Below, piece by piece: positions 32,543 through 43,559 of a DNA stretch of 64,000 nucleotides. Every line of letters starts with the position of its first letter. Within the stretch, counting starts at the first letter, position 1. Origin of the DNA: Andrena cerasifolii (Eukaryota > Arthropoda > Insecta > Hymenoptera > Andrenidae); NCBI RefSeq assembly GCF_050908995.1, contig NC_135119.1:2728001-2792000 (forward strand), written 5' to 3'. The notes below the pieces were generated by a model that did not search any database, was not told where the DNA came from, and saw nothing but the letters and a program-made list of their open reading frames with translations. The position numbers and the translations under genes are program-made.

Positions 32543-33699
32543 TATACAAAAATCCTATGTTCTACAGCTGAATTAATGCATAAACTTAAATTTTTTTGAA
32601 ATTGTGGCATGCGGCGTTTTTCCTTACAACCACAGATATAAGTGTCACATATGTATGACAACAGGCTCTCACGAAGAATCGATGCATCACGGATACATAC
32701 ATAGATATGTACATATGTGACGCGTGGTAGGTTAAGATAGTTGAAAACGTGTTCGTATGAAATTTACGCGACAGCTAGTACGAAAATATAATTTAAAATA
32801 CTTCTTCTAATAAGTGCTAAATTGTACTATTTTATGATAATAATATTCTAAATTTATTTAAAATCGTTTTGTTTTATTATGTTACAGAATGTGCACGCGT
32901 TTGAGTATTTTCTTATTATTTACAAAGAAATATTTTATGTGGATGTTTTAAATAACACAAATGTAAAAGCTCAAAGAAATATATAAAATGAGGGATAAAA
33001 AGTTATGCATAAGGGAAGGAAAATCTTAAGTCTGACGAAACGGAGGATCCGCCATGACATACAATGTATTTCTTCTCTCTTATCTCTTGTTCCCATTCTT
33101 GAGAGACGACATAAAGTTCTTGATAACACGCAATAAGATTTTGCTTTGCTAATTTCGAGACATTAAAAAATATATCCATGCAAAGCCCTGAATAAGGAAA
33201 CATTCTTATCAGACAGAGAAATTAGAAATTGCATATAATTTAACTTATTGCGCCCGAAAACTTGCTCGCTCGAAGAAATAAAGTTAACGACGTAAGATTA
33301 TACGAATTGCTTGAAATCTCGGGAGTAAATCCGGAAACGGATGGAGTTCCTCGCCCGTAGGGGTGCAATGTTCGTGCGACCTTCAAAAGCTAGCTTGAAA
33401 TTTCCTTCGCTCTGTAAAGCGCGACGTAATTTTCAAACATAAGTAATTAATTAACATTGTGTGTCTTGCAAGGCACAGTAACAATATTTAACGACAGATC
33501 AGATAACTGAAAAGAGGAGCAGAATTATATTGAAGAAATAAGAAAATAATATATGGAATCCGTTGAACTTCAGGAAAAATGCAACTAATTAATTTTAACG
33601 CAAATACCACTACACATTAATTACGATTAAATGATAAATTACAAATACTAAATTCTTTAAGAAAAATGTTATGTAGGGTGCAGTAAACATTCGTATTAA

Positions 33700-34419
33700 G
33701 GGGGTATACCCGTTTGAACCCTCGGAAAATGTATACATTTTGTGAATTTTTTTACAAGTCAACGGTTTGATGCAGATTTCCCGTTTTTTAACTATGTTTA
33801 CATAGTATTATGAACTACTTATAAAAAAAGTTTCAGTTAAAAAACTATTGTTTTTCGGAAGTTACGGATACATGTCCGAAAGTCTCTCGATTTTAGACGG
33901 CTAAACGGTGGCCCTAAAAACTCGCGCTACGTTCAACCAATTTACTTCAAATTTTGCATGCAGAATCATAATAAGATTCCACATCGTCCAACGAAGGCGA
34001 TTTTGAAAATTTTGAAAAATAAAGAAATGGTGAGAGATCAAAGGTAAAGTTAAATTTTTCTAAGAGAAAAATCCACCTTTTTCCTTTATAAATAATAAAC
34101 GGGGAATCGAAATAAAAAAAGCCTTCGTTGGACGATGCGGAATCTTATTATGATTCTGCATGCAAAATTGGAAGTGAATTGGTTGAACGTAGCGCGAGTT
34201 TTTAGGGCCACCGTTTAGCCGTCTAAAATCGAGAGACTTTCGGACATGTATCCGTAACTTCCGAAAAACAATAGTTTTTTAACTGAAACTTTTTTTATAA
34301 GTAGTTCATAATACTATGTAAACATAGTTAAAAAACGGGAAATCTGCATCAAACCGTTGACTTGTAAAAAAATCCACAAAATGTATACATTTTCCGAGGG
34401 TTCAAACGGGTATACCCCC
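33700..34419. mobile_element. 720-bp TTAA foldback element, copy 1
   Basis: TTAA lies at 33696-33699 and 34420-34423. The element is an almost perfect palindrome: arms of about 303 bases starting GGGGGTATACCCGTTTGAAC and ending at CCAACGAAGGC, around a roughly 115-base loop. A second copy of exactly the same length lies at 56408-57127 and differs at only about four positions by eye. No transposase is encoded, so it must be moved in trans, presumably by a TTAA-specific (piggyBac or Kolobok type) transposase. Confidence 0.93.
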
Positions 34420-34429
34420 TTAAACCCGA

Positions 34430-34984
34430 CGAACGGGGCTGGCGGCGGGTGTACGACGCGTTGCGGACACTATTCCGTGCGGCCAATGCCGCGAGTAAGA
34501 AAACCGAAGAGCGAGCGAGAGGGGACGAAACAGTTGACACGAAGTTGCCGTCGACTCTTTCGTTCCCTTTCGCTCGTTCCCGGGTTCGATCACTCTCGAC
34601 CGAAGGATTTCAAGAAATGGTGGGGGTAGTCACCGGGCGTACTACGCATGGTAAAATCGGGGCTATAACGAGGATTTACTGTACTTCGCGTATAAAGGTC
34701 ATCTCGAATATTTTTTAAAAAATTATTTTTTCGGGAAACGTATTTCAAGGACATATTTAATCTGAAGAAAACTATAAGGTGACGGGAAGGAATTCTTCCT
34801 TAACACCTTAAAAACTCATAAAATGGTTAGACTGCAATAATCAATCATAAAAATATAGCAGTTGCGTTGATTTTTTTTATAAAATCTATTCCAGATCTAA
34901 ACCTCTTTTTTTCTCCGTTTCATTTGATTCGTTGTTTTATTGCTACATTCTTGTACCTGATGATGAGAAGACAATTTTCGGCTG
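34430..34984. other. Unassigned stretch with a GC-rich start
   Basis: Bases 34430-34640 are GC-rich and carry overlapping ORFs on both strands without a recognised domain. The remainder is AT-rich. I see no repeat partner in the window and no splice or promoter evidence strong enough to call a gene. Confidence 0.3.
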
Positions 34985-35290
34985 TTCTCCGAATGGCCCC
35001 AGTGGCCGATCGTCACGAGGTTTGAGGGGGGGGGGGGGTGGGGAGGGTGTGTGGACCCTAAATCTAAAATTGTTGCTTCGGGAATTTATTACTTTCCGAG
35101 ATATTAGTAAAAAACTTTTAGTATTTCTGTGGACTTATTCCGACACAACGCATTCCACTTTCCAACTTGTTCCGGGTATTAGTTGGGGCTAGATTAGTGC
35201 AGGGGACGCAGAAAGCATGGCAGCGAACAGATGTGAGTTTGGAGATTTGAACCAGACACTTGCGGATGAGATCCATCCTATTATACAGGG
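34985..35290 (-). repeat. S-family repeat with tRNA-like B box
   Basis: On the minus strand it begins with GGATGGATCTCATCC (an anticodon-arm-like hairpin) and GTCTGGTTCAAATCTCC (B-box-like). CAAACTCACATCTGTTCGC, GCACTAATCTAGCCCC, the AATGCGTTGTGTCGG block and the GGGTCCACAC/GGCCACTGG end follow. This order matches 3003-3330. The tRNA-like head suggests a SINE. A run of 12-13 G residues (35025-35038) occurs near the end. No poly-A tail or clear target duplication was found. Confidence 0.6.
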
Positions 35291-35559
35291 TGGATACCTA
35301 TTACTCTATTGATAGTCAATACTCTAGAGGGGCGGGGGGGGGGGGGGATTTTACAGGCCAAAATAAGACGAAAATATAGAATACAATTTTTAATATTGCG
35401 CTTCGTTTTCGAGAAAATTAGCTTTGAATTTCAGCTAAATACGCGTGCCTTTTAAGCGCCTGAGGGGCATGCGGCCAACTGTCCGTAGAATAAATTGGGG
35501 GGAGGGGCGGGATGGATCCCCGTTAGGGTTACCTGTATGCAGTTCATAAAAATAATTTG

Positions 35560-35693
35560 TAAAAAAAATTAACAATATTTTGTTATTAATATTTCGGAAT
35601 CTAATAAATACCCGAAGCTACAATTTTAGATTTAGGGCCCACACCCTCTCCCCTCCCTTTCCCACAAATCTTGTATCGATTGGCCACTGGGGG
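35560..35693 (+). repeat. S-family repeat, partial inverted neighbour
   Basis: This is the complement of 34987-35130, with TAGGGCCCACACCCTC and CGATTGGCCACTGGGG. Together with the 34985 copy it forms an inverted pair around about 270 bases that include another poly-G run (35335-35349). No coding content. The sequence from 35700 to 36000 is unassigned. Confidence 0.65.
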
Positions 35694-36094
35694 GCCATTT
35701 GGAAGTATATCCCAATTTTCAAATGATCTTGGTGAATATATTTTTATATTTAAACGGTCGCAAGTGAGACAGAGAAATACAGATACGCATATTTTTCCCT
35801 GGTTCTGTCTCTTTCATCATCCGTATATGTGTACACGTGTATGTATTCGCAACCCATTCAATGCAGAATTATCATGTAGGTGTACATACATGGATACATT
35901 TGTTTTCTCGTTAGGTACAAAGTCATTACGAGTCAAGTAATATCTACATGGTAATTATATAATATATAGTTCTGTTTGAAAAAGACAGAGTGATTTTGAA
36001 ATGTACTTAACCCGATGGGAGGCACACCCCATATTATAACACAGGTTGTCACTACCGGGTCAAAAATACCCAAAATTGAAACGTAAAAACCCAT

Positions 36095-37075
36095 GGTTGC
36101 AGAATATTTTTTTTAACTTTGTAATTTTTTTGTTAAAGTACAGTGTTTTAAGAATCAAAGAAAATTTTTGAAATATCTTAATATCCTTATTAAAGTTCTT
36201 TAAAAAATTGTAAGAAAAACTCAAACAGTCTTCATATTTTCGCAACTAGCGCCTCTGTGGTAAATTTTACCCAGTAGCGCCTCCCGCTGAGTTAATAAAC
36301 AAATTAAAGAATTTATTTCTATTATATTAGCGACCCCTTGAAATATTTTTTTTTAACTTTGTAATTTTTTTGTTAAAGTACAGTGTTTTAAGAATCAAAG
36401 AAAATTTTTGAAATATCTTAAAATCTTTATTAAAGTTCTTTAAAAAATTGTAAGAAAAACTCAAACAATCTTCATATTTTCGCAACTAGCGCCTCTGTGG
36501 TAAATTTTACCCAGTAGCGTCTCCCGCCGAGTTAATAAACAAATTAAAGAAGAATTTGTTTCTATTATATTAGCGACCACTTGAAATATTTTTTTTAACT
36601 TTGTACTTTTTTTGTTAAAGTACAGTGTCTTAAGAATCAAACAAATTTTTTTAAATATCTTAAAATCTTTATTAAAGTTCTTTAAAAAATTGTAAGAAAA
36701 ACTCAAACAGTCTTCATATTTTCGCAACTAGCGCCTCTGTGGTAAATTTTACCCTGTAGCGCCTCCCGCCGAGTTAATAAACAAATTAAAGAAGAATTTA
36801 TTTCTATTATATTAGCGACCCCTTGAAATATTTTTTTTTAACTTTGTAATTGTTTTGTTAAAGTACAGTGTTTTAAGAATCAAACAAAATTTATGAAATA
36901 TCTTAAAACCTTTATTAAAGTTCTTTAAAAAATTGTAAAGAAAGCTCAAACAGTCTTCATATTTTCGCAACTAGCGCCTCTGTGGTAAATTTTACCCAGT
37001 AGCGCCTCCCGCCGAGTTAATAAACAAATTAAAGACGAATTTATTTCTATTATATTAACGACCCCTTGAAATAAA
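36095..37075 (+). repeat. 242-bp satellite array, copy 2
   Basis: Four tandem units have the AACTTTGTA landmark at 36115, 36355, 36597 and 36840 (spacing 240-243). Units are about as similar to each other as to those at 6.2-6.8 kb. The left flank (36008-36095, with AGGCACACCCCATATTATAA and GTCACTACCGGGTCAAAAAT) is homologous to the left flank of array 1 but lacks its hAT MITE. The minus-strand ORFs starting MRKYEDCLSF recur with the unit and are artefacts. Confidence 0.9.
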
Positions 37076-37079
37076 ACTC

Positions 37080-38878
37080 GTCTTACAAGAGACTAATAAA
37101 AAAAAAAGTAATCTACAGTTTCTAAAAAAATTGATAAATTCAAATTATATTGTTTAAGATTTTGCTTCTCATTTACATAATTGTTGACGATAATGTTGCA
37201 GACAATTTTGAAAGCACGTGCTCGTATGTTACCCTGTTGACAGAAGGATTTAGAAGTCTGTTCGATGGAAAGTACGTACAATAAATATTTCCCAAGCAAA
37301 TTAATAAAGCGAAATTAGTTTCTGGCAAAGTCTGCAGAATGCGCGTTACCTTTAACATGCAATTCTCGGTACAATGTTCATCGTGTACAGGAGAACCGCA
37401 ATACCGAGCGATATTAAATTTCTTCATCAAGATTCTCATTAAGTAGTCAGTTTTCATTCGCCAACTGATCAATATATTAAACAAAAAGAGTTGAATGAGA
37501 AAGCCGGGCAGTGACGAATTACAGTATAATATACATACTAGAGAGTAACTTTCAGACGAACATAAAGAAGAACCAAGCCGCGTGATTATCGAGGAAGCTG
37601 AGGAGGAAAAGTGAAAGCAGGAGGACAAAAGCAGAAAAATTAATCTGGTAAATAGGAGGTAATACAATTTATGTTGCCAGAATTGTGTCTACCACGTGAA
37701 ACGTTTTAGTAGCTAAACTTGCAGAAATACAGGACTATAGATCTCGCAGGAGTAACGAAGAAATTTCGGTGTGCTCTAAGAAGAAACACTGACGTAATCG
37801 TAATTGGACGTGCAACACAAATAAATTTGACAACCCTCGGGTTCCCTCGTGAGACCTGGAAAATTCATACCACCGGCCGGCACCGAAGTTTTCTTAATAA
37901 CGAATCCCGAATTCCGACTGTTTCTCGAAGTAGGTCGCGCTGCATGCGATTTCCCGCGGTCGCTTCCCATGCTCTCCCCTTTCCTGCTTTCCAAACTCTC
38001 CCCCTTCGATCTTGCATACCTTTGCCACCTCCCTAAGTGCTTCCTATAATGTGGAAAGGTATACTGCTGTCTTACCGAACAACTTGTTCCCATGTGCGAG
38101 TTACACGCACGTATAAAAGCGCGATGAAAAGTTACCGTATGTCAAGATGATGAGCAGAAAAAAAAAGTGCGTTTCACGTGTGCACGTGTACGTACGGGAC
38201 GAATGAAAAGAGACCCGTCTGTGTGCGCGCAACGATTGCACATCGTGTTTCGGTTGTGCACACAGTTTCCGAACTCGTTCGCCGAAAATTTTTCCGGGGC
38301 ATGTGATGCGTTGCTTTAAAAAGTAACAACGCCATGTCAAGTAAGCAACGACATGATAGTGTCACTTTCGTCATCAGCCGCGCCAGTTTCGCGTTCGTTT
38401 CGATAGTGGTGTCAGTCATTTGTTCTCTGTAAGTAATTTGTCAGAATGGAAATAATTACATATTTCTGTATTACGTATTAATTTTAGATGTGGGACAAGG
38501 AAGGAAGAAAAGAATGAAAACGCGAGACACACTTAATTGCACTGAAAATATGAGAAAAATTAGGAGAAACGGTGGTAAAGACTGAATTATCAGAAATGGT
38601 AAAGTTGTTGGTGACAAAGTATTTGAAAGTGAAAATTGCTTTTGTTTGAACAAATTGTTGAATTTATTAAGTTGCGAAGATCGAAAAGTTACAAGTTGCC
38701 GGCTTATAAAAGTTTACAATGGCAGATTAGTTTGACATTAGAAGAGCGTATGTGTTGTGAAATATTTTGTTCGATAGTGGAAAAATATTTTTTAATACGC
38801 CCAAACAAAACAGTCTAAAAATCTGGGAACAAAAAATACACGATTTACACCAGCTTCATAATCACGTGCGCATATTAC
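37080..38878. other. Low-repeat region, no gene recognised
   Basis: This stretch is mostly free of transposon ends. It contains the diverged block at 37820-37930 that resembles 23421-23535. A 164-codon minus-strand ORF at 37173-37667 has an N-terminal hydrophobic stretch but no recognised domain and is within chance expectation. Bases 37850-38330 are richer in GC than average. Regulatory or intronic sequence of the downstream host gene is possible but not shown. Confidence 0.3.
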
Positions 38879-38880
38879 TA

Positions 38881-40408
38881 GGGTGGTCCTTTGTTTTTTT
38901 TTTATCGTACCCCCCTAAATTGTGACACTTGATGAGAAAATGATATGTGCAAAATTTCAAAGTGATTGGATAATGGCAATCCGTGCCACATTTGAGTTAA
39001 AGTTTTGAAATTTTAGTGACTTCTTGTCAGTTTCGAACATAATTGTTTTCAGCTATTTTTGAAGTATCAGTGAATATTTTTTAATGAAAGCACAATTTAT
39101 TAGATGAATAATAATAATATGTATGTTACTTACAGAAATGTATACGAAATCTTTGAGTTTTATCTCTTAAAATTAGTATATAACGCAGCGTATAAACTAC
39201 TGTGCGCAGTCGGGTGGTTGTTCGAATCAAATTATAGTTCTTTTGATGCACAGAAAGTTTATTATTTGTTTTTGTAATAATGATTATAGTATTAGTACTT
39301 AGGAATAATTTTTTTTACATAGTTGCAAACGAAATACTCTCTATTGAAATTTAAGTTATACATTATAGATTGAAGGTAATAAATTAGCATATTATTAAAT
39401 TCTATGTATTTTTCAATATATATTCTGTGTTTGTAAATTTGCTTTCATTAGAGTAAAGTCTCCTATAATGTTCAATTATTTGTAAAATATATTGTTCTTC
39501 TGCCTCACTTTTTGTCAGCAGATTATTATATTCTGATATAAGTTTGACATAACGTTCAGTGGTATAATTTACCACTTATAAATGCGTTGCACTTTGTAAA
39601 CTTTTCTGATATAACATGTCGTTCTTCCACAATGAATGGGCCTTTCCTAAAATGTCTGTAAGTATATTGTACCTATTAAAAAATTTGACAAGTAAAACGC
39701 GGTAATATTCACGATTGCCAGGTAACGATATTTTTTCTATGATATTAGAAAGTTCTTTCATTAGAAGCATTTTCATAGGAAAAAGCCTGGAATTTTCACG
39801 TAGTTGCATACAGTAACTAAACCGCAGCGTTATATGTCAAGTTTAACTTCCAGATCCACGTGGTCGTGGGATTCTACGACACAAGTTTTTGAGTAAATTA
39901 TTTAAAGTTTTGTTTAAATATCATTATTATACATAGCAGAACAAACAATAGTTTTTAAGGAACTATTAAGTGTTCCTTTACAATAGGGTAGTATCAAATT
40001 ATTTAAAAAAATTGACATAAAATCTCTAAAACTTCAAGACTTTAATTAAAGTGCGACACGGGTTGCCGACTTCCAATCAATTTGAAATTTTTCAGGGACC
40101 ATTTTTCCGTCTAGTGTTACAATTTTGGAGGGTGCAACGAAAAAAATCGGAAGTCGTGAAATGAGAGTTCACGTAGAAATTGGACTTTTATTAAAAAACA
40201 ATCACTAATTCCTTTATAATAGCGGAACACAATGATGTGCGAAATTAACATCAAATCACTAAAATTTCAAAACTTTAACGCAAATGTGGCACGGGTTCCC
40301 TTTGTCCAATCACTTTAAAATTTCGCACATATCATTTTCTCACTAAGTGTCACAATTTAGGGGGGTGCGACCAAAAAAAAAAAGGAAGTCGAAAAATAAG
40401 GACCACCC
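38881..40408. mobile_element. 1528-bp TA-flanked TIR element
   Basis: TA is at 38879-38880 and 40409-40410, with inverted ends GGGTGGTCCTTTGTTTTTTT. The pairing continues for roughly 180 bases (TTTCAAAGTGATTGGA at 38957 with its complement at 40298). A diverged third copy of the arm sequence lies at about 40010-40160. A decayed minus-strand ORF lies inside. The TA duplication suggests the Tc1/mariner/pogo group. Confidence 0.8.
39400..39809 (-). pseudogene. Decayed ORF inside the 38.9-kb element
   Basis: The minus strand encodes MQLRENSRLFPMKMLLMKEL onward to 39576, where an in-frame stop occurs. It continues with VNYTTERYVKLISEYNNLL and SEAEEQYILQIIEHYRRLY. The two parts read as one lysine/glutamate-rich, probably helical protein interrupted by a stop. 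It lies inside the TIR element, so it is most likely its own lost protein. I do not recognise the family. Confidence 0.45.
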
Positions 40409-40624
40409 TAATGATTACATGCAGACTTTATGATGAAAAATGTCAAGGCCAAAACTACTGTGCGGTTGTTTCGAACCAATTAAATCTTACCTTCGTGCAA
40501 AGGGTTTAGTTACTAGTTTGTTATGTCATAGCAATGAACGTGACGTTTTAAATATTTGTTTTTAATTTTTTTCTTAAAAGGACAAAGAAATTGCAACCGA
40601 TGCGTTTACAGAAATTTTTATTAA

Positions 40625-40994
40625 GGTGAATGTCCCCATTTCTGTTCATTTCGTATTTTTCTTATTATTAAGTTAAGTTAAGTTTGTACTATAGTTGCAA
40701 CAAAATAATTCTAAATTATTTAAACATTTACGCGAGTGTTGCACGAGCTTGAGGCAATACATCGCTATTTATTTTTCACGAGCAGAAATACGGACATTTA
40801 GAGCATTATATATTTAATTACAAATTACTAACAGTTAAACATCTCGAAATATCATTTTTAAATAGTTTATGAATTGCTTGATTTATTATTAAAGAATTAA
40901 TCAATTACTCTGAAAATTTTTAGCACAAACAAATTTTTTACACCTCCTTTATGACGAGTTACCTCTTAAATGAGCAGAAATTGGGACATTCACC
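40625..40994 (+). mobile_element. 370-bp MITE, copy 2 (partner at 22407-22779)
   Basis: TTAA (40621-40624) precedes GGTGAATGTCCCCATTTCTG. The right end is its complement, followed by TTAG (40995-40998). It aligns with the 22.4-kb copy along its whole length with scattered differences and one small indel. Non-autonomous, in the same orientation as its partner. Confidence 0.82.
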
Positions 40995-40999
40995 TTAGT

Positions 41000-43400
41000 G
41001 TTCCTTTAATTTTGACTAGCAGTGTATTACCTACTCTGTAGGGGAAAGGTGATAGTTGATCACAGTTTTGCTTTTTTAATAAAATAATAATGCTTTGCTT
41101 TGTTTGTATTTAATTATTTAAGTTGTGAAGAATCAAGAATAGAGTATTTTCAATATATTTATGTAAGTTTAAGAGCAACAGACTAATTTTAATGACTGAA
41201 TTTAAACATTTTCCCCCCACTGAAGGGGAGAAGATATTACGAGAAGATATTATCAGCATTAGTTAAAACTTCTATAATATCTCATAGCTATTGATCTAAC
41301 CAAATGAATTTTAAAAATGTATCAGGGCCAAAGTAACCATGGATACCGCAGAACTGTCGAGTTCAAGGAGCGGATAAATAGAAAATACGATCAATAAGAT
41401 CTTCCTAGAAAATAGAATTTCAAGTCGTCCTCAAAACGACGGAGCTTCAGCTAATTAGCTGGAAAAGTTTATGCGCCATAGGTTGACATGCTACTTTCCT
41501 TCCACCATACATGTATATACAGATAAACGCTAGATCACAGAAAATATTTCTGCGCGAAACCATTTGCAGTCTGTGCACACGTCTTCAGACACTTTAGCTT
41601 GCAAATATTAAGCGCCGCGAAAAATCATACAGCGCAAGAAGTTGCGATCTTCCGACAACGTCTCCAAGCGCAGAGAATTATTCCCCGGGGTAAAGATTTA
41701 GCAGAGTAATTTGGCAGATTTGAAGCGATAGACGCAACAAAAACCTCTCGGGGGAAGCCCGAAGTATACATTACAATGATCACTGTTGTATCTCTCGATG
41801 TTAGGGAAACACCGAGGCACGCACACCCTACAGAAGTACAAGTGCGCGCCGCGAGTCGCGTTGGTTTACACATCCCAAACAGGCCGGAAGAGAGGCGGAG
41901 AAGAAAGGAGCCGAAACAAAAAGATGTTCGGGGCGCTAAACTTTGTAAAATACGGTAAGCAGCGGCACATGACACGTTCCGCTGCTGCGGTAAAAATGTA
42001 CCGGCTGCGAAATGACTTTTTGTCCGCGGGTGCCAAACGACGAAGGGCCGAATGATCGCCCTGAGGGAGTACATTTCGAGTCCCTTTTTGCGTGAGTTGA
42101 CCTTACGTGTCACGGGTGCGAGTTCGGATAGATCGTTAAACTGTGCGCTTACGTGCCATGGATCGCGACACTTTCCCCGTTCGCAATTTTCGGCGCTCTT
42201 CTTCTCACCGTTGCTGTTTGCTCTTAATTAACGGCGATCCTCGCGTTTCTCATCCGCCCAAAAATCCAACGTGTTTCTCCGTTCGCGCGTCCCTTTTATT
42301 TATCGCGACCGTTACGTTCCGACAGCAACTAATTTCGGATATGTAGATTCCAATTGGTCGAACATTTTTCTTTCTCCTTTGTCCCCTAGCTGTTCCCCTT
42401 GTTTGGATTATTGATTCAAGTAATACATGTATTATTCCAGTGAAATATAATACTCGTTTATCGCATGACTCGGATATGTATGGCACTGTGGAAATTTAAT
42501 GAACATAGTAGAGCGCTACAAAGCCGTAGCAGTTTGATGCGTCAGTGGAAGATACGTGGTATGCGCGTCAGGGGGTAACTACGCGGTGCAAAGTGTCGGC
42601 GGGGATTTTTAGCGCAGTTTCACTTATGCCTGTTCTGCATATGTAAGTAATCGAAGGACTGTCGAAACGGTTGAGTAGCAACAGACATGCCGCGATGGCT
42701 TGTCAAAATTTCATTTTCGCGCTTCGCATCTGTCAATACGCGTTACCATGTGCATTTCAAACACGTTTTTCGGTATCCGCGAATCGTACGGTAGACAGCA
42801 TTTTGCTGCGAACGATAGGGATCTACATATTTAAAGTTGCTTCTTTTTCAAATTTTCCTATAACAAAATTGACGAGTGGCCGCTTTTGGAAAACATGTTC
42901 TGCATCCTGGTTGTTTGTTTATAATAAAAGTCGAAGCAGCTGTCTGGCTTTATTTTTATTAATTAAAAAATTCTAAATACTTGAAAACAATTTCCTTTAG
43001 TTCCTATTATTTTAATTTACTTGGTGCGTCTAGCTAAAGTTAATATTAAAATCGTACATCGACGTCGAAACTTCTGTATTCCATCATGCACAGATGTATT
43101 ACAGCTCAGTAAGCTTTCCATAAATCCTCGTTCTTATGCTCTGAGCGATAATTAATTAATTTATACCGATCTACTCACGCCGACCAGCGATAAACGAAGA
43201 ATCGTGTAATTTTTATTAATTCGACAACCTACTTCGATCGCTCGATCTTTTCTTGTTTAAAAAAAAAATACATGAAAATTGAATGGCTGAAAATTACAGA
43301 TCAATCTCATTTAAAATAAAAAAATTTGTTAAATAAACTAATTATATTATAGCCAGCGAAATAAAAAGTGAAATAAATACAAGAAGGGGCTGATTGGTGA
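41000..43400. other. Low-repeat, partly GC-rich region downstream of the host exon
   Basis: Essentially no transposon ends are visible here. Bases 41580-42350 and 42480-42800 have higher GC and CpG content than the surroundings. ORFs occur on both strands (the longest, 41625-42113 minus, 162 codons) but none shows a domain. Because the exon at 43407-43542 splices toward lower coordinates, this is most simply its first intron, where regulatory sequence could lie. Confidence 0.4.
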
Positions 43401-43406
43401 ACTTAC

Positions 43407-43542
43407 CTTGATGAAACGTAGAACGATCAAGAGTGTGTCCACCGCCGTGTCCCATGCCGTCGATTCCGGCAAACATCAGAATAGATGTTAGTAACACGAT
43501 CATCGAGATCGTGCTCGGCACGTTAGCAGCACGACCTGTCAT
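43407..43542 (-). CDS. First coding exon of a secreted or membrane protein gene
   Basis: On the minus strand ATG (43542-43540) opens a frame reading MTGRAANVPSTISMIVLL, with a hydrophobic core at residues 12-26 typical of a signal peptide. DGMGHGGGHTLDRSTFHQ follows. The exon ends at 43407 in CAAG followed by GTAAGT (43406-43401), a perfect consensus donor, after 136 coding bases (45 codons plus one base). Codon use is GC-richer than the surrounding DNA. It probably starts a secreted or type I membrane protein whose remaining exons are at lower coordinates or outside the window. I do not recognise the protein. The ORF track continuation past 43407 is intron. Confidence 0.65.
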
Positions 43543-43559
43543 TCCTGTATGTCCGTTCT

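Larger units (their letters stand above)
29425..32729. mobile_element. Candidate large TTAA element with nested pogo relic
   Basis: TTAA lies at 29421-29424 and at 32732-32735. The outer ends share TTAAC then CTACCAC (left with an extra ACGTTCG). Further in, GTGGTTGTAAGGAAAAACGG at 29571 has its complement at about 32615 over some 36 bases. A weak coding trace at about 30060-30150 (QDSTDTDLTGTDEFSGDRY) could be part of an old transposase, but it is too short to identify. A TA-flanked pogo relic (30748-32542) lies inside. The ends are imperfect, so boundaries are tentative. Confidence 0.35.

Noticed and set aside
36461..36727. Recurrent MRKYEDCLSF-type ORFs in both satellite arrays
   Set aside because: They repeat with the 242-bp satellite and are interrupted in most units; no sign of selection on the frame.
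37173..37667. 164-codon minus-strand ORF with a hydrophobic start
   Set aside because: No recognisable domain, splice signals or repeat context. Length is compatible with chance in 64 kb of six frames.
41625..42113. 162-codon minus-strand ORF in GC-richer DNA
   Set aside because: Overlapped by open frames on the other strand. No domain or conserved-looking motif.
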